Shown one piece after another: positions 48,249 through 56,420 of a stretch of 64,000 nucleotides of DNA (position 1 is its first letter; every line of letters starts with the position of its first letter). The stretch comes from Streptococcus sp. 596553. Lineage in GTDB: Bacteria; Bacillota; Bacilli; Lactobacillales; Streptococcaceae. Location: positions 1 to 64,000 of the forward strand of contig NZ_OXCQ01000007.1 in NCBI RefSeq assembly GCF_900411395.1, given 5' to 3'. A model generated the notes under the pieces. That model was given only the letters and a program-made list of their open reading frames with translations. It ran no database searches and was not told where the DNA came from. A program made the translations under genes and the position numbers.

Positions 48249-49628
48249 TTAACCAATACTAATATCTGCTTTCATATAGTGAATCATATCTTTCTTTTCT
48301 GGATGGTAATCTGCTAGACTGACCAGCAGGGTCAAGGGACCAATTCGTCCGATAAACATGAGAACCATAATCACACTTAGAGCTAATTTCCCTAAATCTG
48401 GAGTTAAATTTGCCGTCACTCCGACTGTCCCAAGAGCAGAAATGGTTTCAAATATGAGGTGGATAAAGGGAGGATTTCCCTTGGCTGTGATCCCTAGTAA
48501 AATCAAGCCCAGCAAGAAGGTCATCAAAAAGATAATAAAGACACTAAAGGATTTTTGAACGGTTCGTGGCGCAATCGTCCGTCGAGCGACATTGGCATGA
48601 GGTAAGCCTAGAAGCTCACTTCGTGCAAAAACCAAGAGGACAAAAAATGTGGTAATCTTGAGCCCCCCAGCTGTTCCTCCTGGAGCCCCACCTAGAAACA
48701 TCTGCAAGATATAAATCAATAAGGTAACAGGACGAGCCATGCTGTAATCAATTGTCCCAAAGCCAGCCGTTCTCATGCTGACAGTTTGGAAAAAGCTGAC
48801 CAAGACCTTATCTGCAACAGGGAGATTGCCAATCGTCCCTGCATTGTTCCATTCAAGAACGAGACTGCTCACCGTCCCAAAAGCTAGTAGCCCCACCGTT
48901 AGTAATAAAACCAGTTTGGTGTGAAAATGCAGGCGCCCTTTTTTCTTTTTCCCTATATGCGTAGCAAGGTCAAACCAGACCATAAATCCAAGACCACCTG
49001 TGATAATCAAGCCTGCGATGACCAGATTGACCAAGGGATCAGTCTGAAAAGCAATCAAGCTCGTACTTCCAAAATTATCAAAACCTGCATTACAGAAGGC
49101 GGATATAGCTAGAAAAATAGCACTAAAGAGACCGCGCCCCCAGCCAAGTTGAGGAACAAAACGAAAACTGAGGAATAGAGCTCCCAAACCCTCAACCAAA
49201 AAAGTCGTGAGAAAAATAGAATAGACAAACTTTCTCAAAGATCGAGTCTCTCCATAACTAAAACTATCCTGAATAGTTGCACGGCTACGAAGACTAAGCT
49301 TTTGCTTGCTCTGGATATAGAAAACCCCAATAAAGGTCATGAGCCCCAGACCACCAATCTGAATCAAGAACATACAAATGAGCTGACCCCAAATATTGTA
49401 GGTGGCAGCGACAGGCTGGGTAAAAAGACCTGTCACACAGACCATGGATACAGTTGTAAAGAGATGGTCGAAATAAGTCGCTCGTGAGCTTTCAACTTGG
49501 ACAAAAGGCAAGCTCAAAAGAAGAGAGCCTAGTAAAATAACCAAGGCGAAACTCAAAAAAATACGACGAGCTGGCGATAAACGAGATAAGCCTAGCTCTA
49601 TTTTTTCCTTAGATAATTTAAATAACAT
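48249..49628 (-). CDS. ktrB: KtrB-type potassium uptake channel (TrkH family)
   Basis: 459 aa with four M-P-M repeats, shown by the filter segments MVCVTGLF, SAFCNAGFDNFG, TVSMRTAGF and ISALGTVGV, each with the key glycine. It forms the sodium-dependent potassium pore with KtrA. A TGGTACAAT extended -10 (49635-49643) lies directly before the gene, so the leader is very short. Confidence 0.93.
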   Translation of the reverse strand: MLFKLSKEKIELGLSRLSPARRIFLSFALVILLGSLLLSLPFVQVESSRATYFDHLFTTVSMVCVTGLFTQPVAATYNIWGQLICMFLIQIGGLGLMTFIGVFYIQSKQKLSLRSRATIQDSFSYGETRSLRKFVYSIFLTTFLVEGLGALFLSFRFVPQLGWGRGLFSAIFLAISAFCNAGFDNFGSTSLIAFQTDPLVNLVIAGLIITGGLGFMVWFDLATHIGKKKKGRLHFHTKLVLLLTVGLLAFGTVSSLVLEWNNAGTIGNLPVADKVLVSFFQTVSMRTAGFGTIDYSMARPVTLLIYILQMFLGGAPGGTAGGLKITTFFVLLVFARSELLGLPHANVARRTIAPRTVQKSFSVFIIFLMTFLLGLILLGITAKGNPPFIHLIFETISALGTVGVTANLTPDLGKLALSVIMVLMFIGRIGPLTLLVSLADYHPEKKDMIHYMKADISIG

Positions 49629-49661
49629 ACATCCATTGTACCATAAAAAGTAGGAGAGGAG

Positions 49662-50426
49662 TTAGATCTGAAAGGCTATTTCAAGGCAGAGTTCTAGCGC
49701 CTTATCAAAAGCTTCCGAGCCCCAGTCACGACTATCGTACTGGTCCAAGTCAGCTAGGGAATCTGCTGTGAACAACAATTCTCCCCAGAGAACCCCACGC
49801 AGTTGGGCTACTGCCGCAAGCGCAGCACACTCCATCTCTACAACAGCACAGCCTTCTTCCTTACGATAAGCCACCTTTTCAGCCGTTTCTCGGTAAAAAC
49901 CGTCTGTCGTCCAGGTCATGACTTCTTCATAAGGAATCTCTCTGGCTTCCAAAACTTGCTCAATAGCTGCAATAGCCTCTGGCTGAATTTCCATATAACG
50001 AGAAGGTGCCACATAGTGATAACTAGCTCCTTCATCTCGCAGAGCGCGAACAGGGACTAGAAAGGCATTTTCTTCTATATCAGCCAGCACACCACAGGTA
50101 CCAGTAGAGATAATCTGCTCCACACCATAGCCAATCAACCAATCCATAAACTGGGCCGCTGGAGCAGAACCCACGGGCGCCTGGGTCAGACAAATCTCCT
50201 CGCCCTTGTAGTTGATGACGTACACTGGATAGGTCTTGGTGGCAGAAACAAATTCACCGACACAGTTGGCCCCTACTTCCCTCGCATAGCGGTCAATCTC
50301 CTCACCTAAAAAAGCATAAACACACTTCTTGGGCAGGTGCAAGTCCAGCCCCTCGTGATTGGGCATGATAACCGCCTGAGAATTGTCATCAAACTCTAAA
50401 ATGGGAATCGCATGTTTCTGAATCAT
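49662..50426 (-). CDS. Nucleoside phosphorylase (Pnp/Udp family)
   Basis: 254 aa. The segments ISTGTCGVL and the active-site VVEMECAALAAVA (purine/uridine phosphorylase signature) are present. It splits a nucleoside with phosphate to base and ribose-1-phosphate. The exact nucleoside is not clear; it is closer to the uridine phosphorylase branch. It is a single gene with its own SD (AGGAGG). Confidence 0.85.
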   Translation of the reverse strand: MIQKHAIPILEFDDNSQAVIMPNHEGLDLHLPKKCVYAFLGEEIDRYAREVGANCVGEFVSATKTYPVYVINYKGEEICLTQAPVGSAPAAQFMDWLIGYGVEQIISTGTCGVLADIEENAFLVPVRALRDEGASYHYVAPSRYMEIQPEAIAAIEQVLEAREIPYEEVMTWTTDGFYRETAEKVAYRKEEGCAVVEMECAALAAVAQLRGVLWGELLFTADSLADLDQYDSRDWGSEAFDKALELCLEIAFQI

Positions 50427-50527
50427 AACCTACCTCCTCTAATTTTGTACTATTGTATCAAAAGCTGACTGAGTGTCAAGGAATAAGCTGATGAACTGAG
50501 GAGAGAAACAATACAATAACAATATTT

Positions 50528-50556
50528 TTGACAGAGACTCTTTTTAATGGTACAAT
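50528..50556 (+). promoter_or_regulatory. Promoter of antitoxin RNA II, Fst locus C
   Basis: TTGACA, a 17-bp spacer, TACAAT: close to consensus. Confidence 0.85.
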
Positions 50557-50562
50557 GGACTT

Positions 50563-50628
50563 GCTTAAAAGTTCGATGAAATAAGCACATAAGAAAACAC
50601 CACCGGTTGCCGCCAGTGGTGTTTTTTT
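50563..50628 (+). ncRNA. Fst-type antitoxin RNA II, locus C
   Basis: About 65 nt from the promoter to the terminator AACACCAC/GTGGTGTTTTTTT. The 5' segment AAGTTCGATGAAA recurs on the plus strand at the toxin start (near 50747-50760) together with GCACATAAG, so it is antisense to the toxin mRNA start. Confidence 0.8.
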
Positions 50629-50650
50629 GCGCTTGCTCAAGGCGCTCAGG

Positions 50651-50767
50651 CTATTTCTTTTTCTTGTCGCATTTGCTTGCTACAAATCGGATAAGCCACT
50701 CCGATAAGACATTCGCTAGTGTACCAGCAAGAATAGGTAGCAAGACAAGTTCGATGAAAACGCACAT
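50651..50767 (-). CDS. Fst-family type I toxin, locus C
   Basis: 38 aa: MCVFIELVLLPILAGTLANV, then LSEWLIRFVASKCDKKKK. Single hydrophobic helix with proline and a lysine-rich tail, strong SD AGGAGGTG. Organised like loci A and B but with a diverged sequence, two cysteines and a different antitoxin, so it should not cross-react. Confidence 0.83.
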   Translation of the reverse strand: MCVFIELVLLPILAGTLANVLSEWLIRFVASKCDKKKK

Positions 50768-51092
50768 AAGATCACCTCCTGCCTGCGCAGTCTAGTGTTT
50801 GCGACCTTACTATTGTATCATCTTTGACTGAAAATAAATAGAAAAATCATTGATATCATCTAGTCATCCACAAAAACTCTCTCCTACACTAATACTTCTT
50901 GTATCAAAAATCATCCCAATTACAAGATGCTTTGCAATTGCTTAATGAAGCAGACTTGCTAAGATATAGAGTAGGTGAATGTGAATCGGGTAAAAATGTA
51001 GAAGAAGTTTTTATCTCCACTCCCTTTTTCTCCATTATAGAAGAACAAGGGAATGACAGAAAAGAAACAACACCCGCTGTTCCTTTCTACTT
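50768..51092. other. Intergenic region with a possible gene remnant
   Basis: It holds the locus C toxin promoter. A plus-strand stretch at 50899-51020 reads QLQDALQLLNEADLLRYRVG and continues briefly without a proper start or SD. It looks like the C-terminus of a lost gene, but I cannot name the family. Confidence 0.35.
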
Positions 51093-51650
51093 CTATTTCA
51101 CAGGTATCTCCTTAATCACGCGCGCAGGGTTGCCACCTAATACAACATTGTCCCCAAAGGACTTGGTAATCACGGCCCCTGCTCCTGCGACGACATTATT
51201 TCCAAGTGTGACTCCAGGCAGTACAATGACGCCACCACCAGCCCAGAAATTGTCTCCGATTGTGATAGGCTTACCGTACTCAATACCTGAATTGCGCTTA
51301 TGTGGATCCAGCGGATGGAGGGGAGTCAAGAACTGACAGTTGGGACCAATCATGGCATTGTCTCCAATACGAATCGGACAAACATCCAGCATGGTCAAGT
51401 TCCAATTAGAATAAAAATTTTTCCCTAGATGGATATTGACTCCATAATCGACCACCAGGCGTGGATTGACATATAGATTTTGCCCAGTCGAGCCAAACCA
51501 AGCCTTAATGATTTCAGCTCCCTTTAAGGGGTCTTCTTCCTTGTTAAAGGTAGCCTGCTTTTGGCGAGAAGCCTGAGCCAAGGCCCGCAATTCTGGGTCC
51601 GATGGACGGTAAAACTCTCCTGCTATCATTTTCTGGTATTCACTGGTCAT
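51093..51650 (-). CDS. Sugar O-acetyltransferase (maltose/galactoside acetyltransferase family)
   Basis: 185 aa from the ATG at 51650, with AAGGAG at good distance (an ATG at 51680 would lack an SD). An N-terminal Mac domain (1-55) is followed by left-handed beta-helix hexapeptides (IGPNCQFLTPLHPLD with catalytic His, then GVIVLPGVTLGNNVVAGAGA). It transfers acetyl groups from acetyl-CoA to a sugar, usually maltose or glucose. Confidence 0.9.
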   Translation of the reverse strand: MTSEYQKMIAGEFYRPSDPELRALAQASRQKQATFNKEEDPLKGAEIIKAWFGSTGQNLYVNPRLVVDYGVNIHLGKNFYSNWNLTMLDVCPIRIGDNAMIGPNCQFLTPLHPLDPHKRNSGIEYGKPITIGDNFWAGGGVIVLPGVTLGNNVVAGAGAVITKSFGDNVVLGGNPARVIKEIPVK

Positions 51651-51729
51651 TGCATTCTTCTCCTTATTCCCTACTATCATATCAAAATTTCTATATATCT
51701 GACTAGGATAAGGAGCACTTTCTACAATT

Positions 51730-52003
51730 TATACTCTTCAAACCGCGTCAACGTTGCTTTGCCGTATATATGTTACTGACTTCGTCAGTTCTATCTGCAA
51801 CCTCAAAACGGTGTTTTGAGCTGACTTCGTCAGTTCTATCTGCAACCTCAAAACGGTGTTTTGAGCTGACTTCGTCAGTTCTATCTGCAACCTCAAAACG
51901 GTGTTTTGAGCTGACTTCGTCAGCCTTATCTACAACCTCAAAACAGTGTTTTGAGCAGCCTGCGGCTAATTTCCTAGTTTGCTCTTTGATTTTCATTGAG
52001 TAT
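51730..52003 (+). repeat. BOX element with four boxB units
   Basis: boxA, then four 45-bp boxB modules at 51777-51821, 51822-51866, 51867-51911 and 51912-51956 (the first three are identical), then boxC. It is the longest BOX in the window. Confidence 0.95.
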
Positions 52004-52026
52004 GAGATGCTGGTCTTTATCACATC

Positions 52027-52881
52027 CTATCTAGCTAAGCGGATACGGGTCACAATTCCATCTGGGTCTGTCACTTCTAACTGAGTTGATGTCAGCCACT
52101 TGATAGGCGCCTCAACTTCCTGTCCTCTTTCGGCAATTGCTAGAAGTTCTTCTTTGCTTGCGACTTCAATGACATAGTAGGCCAAGCCGGGTAAACCTTG
52201 TTCACGTCTGGTTAGCCTTTTTCCTCCCCACTCGTTGACCGCTAAATGATGATGATAATCCCCAGACGCAATCCAACTAGCGCTAGGTATACTAAATTTA
52301 TCCTCTAGTCCTAAAACCTTTTGATAAAACTGGCTTGCTACTTGACTATCCCTGACAGAAAGATGGATATGCCCCATGCGCGCAGTAGAGGCTATCTCAA
52401 AAGGTTCTACTTTACGTCCCATCTCATATATTTCTTGAGCAGATAAGGCTTCAGTCACTCCGACAATGCGCCCATCCTCACGAATATCCCAGTCCTCTAC
52501 AGGCTTATCACGATAAATTTCAATTCCATTCCCTTCTAAATCTTCCAGATAGATTGCTTCACTGTAGCCATGATCCGCCCCACCGACTAGCTGAATTTGC
52601 AGCTCTGCTATATGCTTAAACAGATTTGCCAAATCCTCACGACTTGGTAAAAGGATAGCTAGATGATAGAGACCATAGTGATCTTGCACCTCCGCTAGCC
52701 TGTCTGTTTTCAGTAAATGAACCAAAGCCTTTCCACCAGCTCCTAAAATACTTTCAGATTCTGTCTGAGAAAGGATTTCCAAGCCTAGAATCTGATGATA
52801 GAAGGCAGTCTGACTTGCCAAATCCTTAACATTTAAAACTGCCTCTGCCAAATAAATCTTACTATTGTATGCGTAGGTCAT
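52027..52881 (-). CDS. VOC-family dioxygenase/glyoxalase (CatE-like)
   Basis: 284 aa made of two vicinal-oxygen-chelate halves (about 8-125 and 165-280). It has ligand candidates H in GKALVHLL, DHYGLYHLAI, MGHIHLSVRD and HHLAVNEW. It resembles catechol-2,3-dioxygenase CatE, used in quinone and thiol stress. A perfect 7-9-7 palindrome overlaps its start point, which suits a MarR-type repressor. Confidence 0.82.
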   Translation of the reverse strand: MTYAYNSKIYLAEAVLNVKDLASQTAFYHQILGLEILSQTESESILGAGGKALVHLLKTDRLAEVQDHYGLYHLAILLPSREDLANLFKHIAELQIQLVGGADHGYSEAIYLEDLEGNGIEIYRDKPVEDWDIREDGRIVGVTEALSAQEIYEMGRKVEPFEIASTARMGHIHLSVRDSQVASQFYQKVLGLEDKFSIPSASWIASGDYHHHLAVNEWGGKRLTRREQGLPGLAYYVIEVASKEELLAIAERGQEVEAPIKWLTSTQLEVTDPDGIVTRIRLAR

Positions 52882-52903
52882 CTATTTCTCCTTTGTTCTT
52901 TTT

Positions 52904-52954
52904 GTTGTAACTTTATTCATTACAACATTATACTCCTTTTTTACTTGGAGTCAA
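52904..52954 (-). promoter_or_regulatory. Glyoxalase promoter with palindromic operator
   Basis: On the minus strand TTGACT (52954-52949), a 16-bp spacer and TATAAT (52932-52927). Immediately after the -10 lies GTTGTAA-N9-TTACAAC (52904-52926), a perfect dyad covering the start point. A bound repressor would block initiation. Confidence 0.75.
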
Positions 52955-53037
52955 GTAGAACAACTCAAATAGCAGGACAAAACGATGTTGGGCAAAAACT
53001 CAATTTCAGTAGAAAATGAAGTAAATCTCCCCACAAT

Positions 53038-53084
53038 AAAACGCATAGTACCAAGGTTTCTCTGACCTGATACTATGCGTTTTT
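53038..53084. terminator. Terminator between the glyoxalase and beta-helix lipoprotein genes
   Basis: AACGCATAGTA and TACTATGCGTT arms with TTTT on both strands. It ends the minus-strand lipoprotein gene. Confidence 0.85.
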
Positions 53085-53121
53085 CTGATTTCAAAGACTT
53101 CTTGCCCAGTCTCGTTTTTGT

Positions 53122-54354
53122 TTATCCTCGTCCGCCAGGGGCTGGACCGCCAGGACCTCCATTCGGACCGCCGCCTCCAGGCATAGAATTGACAATATCC
53201 GTTTGTTTTTCGCCGTTGATGTAAATATCCCCACCTGTATAGGTTGCTGTTCCATCAAAGTCAAAGCCTGATTGTCCTATCAATTTAATGGTTCCGCCTG
53301 TGACCGTGATATTCCCGTTTGAGTCAATTGGGTCTGTGTCCCCTTGACCGACTTCTACAGTTAGATTTCCACCTGTCATGGTAAAGTAAATATCACTTTG
53401 CTGGGCATTTTTATTGGCTGCATTGACTCCATCATCTGTCGAGTAAACATTGATATCTCCACCATTGATCGTAATGGCTTTCCCTTCAATTCCTTCAGTC
53501 GCATTCTTGACTGTGTAAGTACCACTATCAATCACTAGATTTCCAGAAGCGTGAATACCATCATCGCCTGCTGTGACTGTTATGGTATTGTTCGTCAAAT
53601 ACATATTTCCGACAGTCATATCGTCATCATTGTCAACTTTGACACCATCTTCCTTGGCATCGATCGTCATGGTTGTACCAGTGACATTAAGTTCATCATT
53701 GACATTAAAAGCATCGCCAACTGATGTAATGTTAAAGGTTCCACCCGTGATGTGAAGCGTATCATTTGCCTTGATAGCATTGCTTTTCTTGCCATCCACA
53801 TTGAGAATTCCTGAGCCATTGATGGTCAAATCAACCTTAGAAAAGAGAGCGGTATTTGCCTTTTCATCACTGTTAGAACTTGAGTCAGAGAGACTGTTGG
53901 TGGTTCCCTCTGCTAGAGTGAGGTAGACATGACCTGCGCTTGTAGCCGAAATAGCCGCATCTGTATTGGTCATGGTCGCGCCTTTTAGGACAAGTTTCAC
54001 ATCATCAGACTTATCAGCTGCGATTTTAATTTGCACTCCGTCAGACTGACCTGAAATCACATAGGTACCTGCTTTTGAGATGGTCACCATTGAGCCAGAA
54101 ACTGTCACACCATCTCCAGAGACGTTTGCAGATGAGCCAGATAGCTCAATCTTAGAGGCTGTATTTTCATCATAAGATGTATCGTAGTCCTTTTCTGTAA
54201 AATAAGAAGATTGACTATTTTTAGTTGAAGTTGTGATGGCAGTGGTATCTGCCGCTGCAGTTGTGCTTGACTTGGTCGTTGACTGCCCACAAGCTGTCAT
54301 CAAAGTCAAAGCTGTTAAACTAGTTAAGATTAGAGTCCATTTTTTTGATTTCAT
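53122..54354 (-). CDS. Secreted lipoprotein with parallel beta-helix carbohydrate-binding domain (Cthe_2159 family)
   Basis: 410 aa. Lipoprotein signal with lipobox LMTAC (Cys22), a Ser/Thr-rich linker, then rungs rich in T, G, N and D (GDAFNVNDE, EDGVKVDNDD, DDGIHASG, DDGVNAANKN) that fit a calcium-binding beta-helix. The tail is Gly/Pro-rich. The founding member binds acidic polysaccharide. It is divergent from a VTC/DUF4956 pair that often accompanies this family. Confidence 0.8.
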   Translation of the reverse strand: MKSKKWTLILTSLTALTLMTACGQSTTKSSTTAAADTTAITTSTKNSQSSYFTEKDYDTSYDENTASKIELSGSSANVSGDGVTVSGSMVTISKAGTYVISGQSDGVQIKIAADKSDDVKLVLKGATMTNTDAAISATSAGHVYLTLAEGTTNSLSDSSSNSDEKANTALFSKVDLTINGSGILNVDGKKSNAIKANDTLHITGGTFNITSVGDAFNVNDELNVTGTTMTIDAKEDGVKVDNDDDMTVGNMYLTNNTITVTAGDDGIHASGNLVIDSGTYTVKNATEGIEGKAITINGGDINVYSTDDGVNAANKNAQQSDIYFTMTGGNLTVEVGQGDTDPIDSNGNITVTGGTIKLIGQSGFDFDGTATYTGGDIYINGEKQTDIVNSMPGGGGPNGGPGGPAPGGRG

Positions 54355-54742
54355 ACTTTTTTCCTCGCCTTCATTTAGCTTGACCTTAGTTTACAGAGAA
54401 AGTCTGAAAAAAATCTGAACTCTTTCTGAAAGTTTTCTTAAGTTCAGTTTCGGTTAAGTTATCTTTAACAAAAGTTTTAGGAAAGTTCCCTAGACTAGTC
54501 ACAAGCAAGTTTATACTCAATGAAAATCAAAGAGCAAACTAGGAAGTGAGCCGCAGGTTACTCAAAACACTGTTTTGAAGTTGTGGATAAAATTGACGAA
54601 GTCAGCTCAAGACACTGTTTTGAGGTTGTGGATAGAGCTGACGTGGTTTGAAGAGATTTTCGAAGACTATGAACTTGCCCAGACACACCTATCTGCTAAT
54701 AAGATAGAGTGCTGAAACAGTTTAATAAAGGAGACAGGATTT
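54355..54742. other. Divergent promoter region carrying a BOX element
   Basis: No gene is seen. It holds promoters for the beta-helix lipoprotein (-) and the VTC gene (+), plus the BOX at 54512-54670. Confidence 0.6.
54512..54670 (-). repeat. BOX element with a doubled boxB segment
   Basis: Reverse-oriented copy with two diverged boxB segments and a shortened boxA. The outer end is changed to GACTATG. Confidence 0.9.
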
Positions 54743-55519
54743 ATGAAACCAATTGAAACAAGCTTTAAACGAATTGAAACCAAATATGTCGTTGCCAAGA
54801 CTGACTTGGCTGATTTAATAGAAGACTTAAAAATATACCTCGTCGAGGATGACTATCCAACATCAACCATTTCTAATATCTACTTTGATACAGAGAAATT
54901 TGATATGATTCAGGATGATAGCCAAGGTACTAAGCGCAAAGAAAAGATTCGGATGCGAACCTATCTCAGTCAAGTCCAGCCCGATAGTCAGGTATTTTTA
55001 GAAATCAAATCCAAGGACAGAGCTGGTGTCGGACGAAAACATCGTCTCTTATCGACTCCCCAGTCTATCACCCAGTTTATGACCAAAGGACAGCTGGATA
55101 GTAGCATCAAGGATCAAATGATGATTGAAAAAATCCAGCAGCTCCAAGAGGAATACCAACAAGCCATCATCCCTCGTATGTATATTTACTACGACCGCTT
55201 TTCTCTCAAGGAAAAGAAAGAAATTAGCGGATTTCCCTACAATAAAATTCGTGTCACCATTGACCAAAATCTAACCTATCGTGATGAGAATGTCAGTTTA
55301 TTTTCAGGAAAGGACGGTTTCCCTCTACTAAACGAGGACATTGTCATCATGGAAATTAAAGCTACAGGTAGAAAACCCCAATGGCTACAAGATATTCTCG
55401 ACCAATATGGACTGGTAGAGCAGAAATTTTCAAAATACAGCTGCGCCTACCACAAGTCTCAAGGGCTGGACTATAGCCCACGACCAAGCACAGAAAGTGT
55501 AGGTACTACTTATGTCTAA
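54743..55519 (+). CDS. VTC-domain (polyphosphate polymerase-like) protein
   Basis: 258 aa, one VTC domain in the triphosphate-tunnel fold. The basic and acidic tunnel residues are visible: RIETKY, KRKEKIRMR, FLEIKSKDR, YYDRF, IMEIKATG and FSKYS. In yeast this domain makes polyphosphate from ATP; bacterial roles are unclear. It overlaps the DUF4956 gene by 8 bp, so the pair acts together. Confidence 0.87.
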   Translation: MKPIETSFKRIETKYVVAKTDLADLIEDLKIYLVEDDYPTSTISNIYFDTEKFDMIQDDSQGTKRKEKIRMRTYLSQVQPDSQVFLEIKSKDRAGVGRKHRLLSTPQSITQFMTKGQLDSSIKDQMMIEKIQQLQEEYQQAIIPRMYIYYDRFSLKEKKEISGFPYNKIRVTIDQNLTYRDENVSLFSGKDGFPLLNEDIVIMEIKATGRKPQWLQDILDQYGLVEQKFSKYSCAYHKSQGLDYSPRPSTESVGTTYV

Positions 55520-56195
55520 TCTTTTTAATTCTATTTTCAACGACACAACTGCTACTGCCAATCCTATCCAGCTCTTTCTGGCTCTCTTGGTCAGCCTGAT
55601 TTTAGGTTTGGCGCTGACCTGGGCTTACAAACAGCGTACCCTCTATACACGGGAATTTGCGGTTAGTTTGACCCTACTCCCCTGCTTGATGACCTTGGTC
55701 ATCTTTCTGGTAAATGGCAGCTTAGGAACCTCTATTGCCGTTGCAGGAACCTTTAGCCTCATTCGTTTCCGTTCAGCCACCAGTGGCTCACGGGAACTAA
55801 TTGCTATCTTTCTTGCCATGATTATCGGGCTGGCAGCAGGAACAGGCTACCTAGCCTTAGCTGTTCTCTTCACCGTCTTTATCTTAGCAGTATGGCTTCT
55901 TTTAGAAAAGCAACAAAGTAAGAGCAATCACCAACGTCGCAGACTATTAACCATCACAATCGCCAACCAAGAAAAGCAACTCCAAACTATACAATCTGGG
56001 CTATCACAATTCTGTACCGAGTTAGACCTCATCTCCATTGATACCAGCAACGATGGAGAACAAGTCACCACTGTCTACGAAGTGGATTTCAAGGCTCAAA
56101 CCGATGATTTTCAAGTCATCCATTACCTCACTAAAGAACAAGATACTTACCAGGTTTCCCTGACCAAGAATGCCAAGAAGAGAAAGAATTTGTAA
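55512..56195 (+). CDS. DUF4956 family membrane protein
   Basis: 227 aa: four to five membrane helices (about 20-130) with a conserved FSLIRFRSATSG loop, then a cytosolic alpha/beta domain (about 140-215). Function unknown; the family nearly always travels with VTC-domain proteins and often with CotH or beta-helix secreted proteins. A strong terminator follows. Confidence 0.85.
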   Translation: MSNLFNSIFNDTTATANPIQLFLALLVSLILGLALTWAYKQRTLYTREFAVSLTLLPCLMTLVIFLVNGSLGTSIAVAGTFSLIRFRSATSGSRELIAIFLAMIIGLAAGTGYLALAVLFTVFILAVWLLLEKQQSKSNHQRRRLLTITIANQEKQLQTIQSGLSQFCTELDLISIDTSNDGEQVTTVYEVDFKAQTDDFQVIHYLTKEQDTYQVSLTKNAKKRKNL

Positions 56196-56257
56196 TTTTC
56201 AAATCAAATAGCAAACTAAGAATCTCTTGAGTACCACCATTCTTTACCAATCAAAAA

Positions 56258-56312
56258 ACTCCGTAGTCTCTAGCGCCATAAATCCGGCTAGAGATTACAG
56301 AGTTATTTTTTA
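56258..56312 (+). terminator. Terminator of the VTC-DUF4956 operon
   Basis: TCTCTAGC and GCTAGAGA with flanking pairs to ACTCCGTA/TACAGAGT, then TATTTTTT. Confidence 0.88.
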
Positions 56313-56318
56313 ATCTAA

Positions 56319-56396
56319 ACTTCCTACAAGAGTATAGTATCTACTGAAAGGATATGGTATTTGTAGGGAATACTTTAAAGGATACTCATAGGAAGT
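56319..56396. repeat. 78-bp inverted-repeat element
   Basis: Ends ACTTCCTA and TAGGAAGT with inner AGTAT/ATACT pairs, plus an inner GTATCTAC/GTAGGGAATAC pairing. It may be a small mobile remnant or the 3' structure of the choline-binding protein mRNA. Confidence 0.5.
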
Positions 56397-56420
56397 AAGT
56401 ATTAACTAGTTATATTAGGT

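Noticed and set aside
50899..51336. Full 145-codon plus-strand frame
   Set aside because: Beyond 51093 it is antisense to the acetyltransferase gene; only the first 40 codons look coding, and these are treated as a remnant.
51748..52084. Repetitive open frames across the four-boxB BOX
   Set aside because: They are translations of the BOX repeat on both strands, with no start signals.
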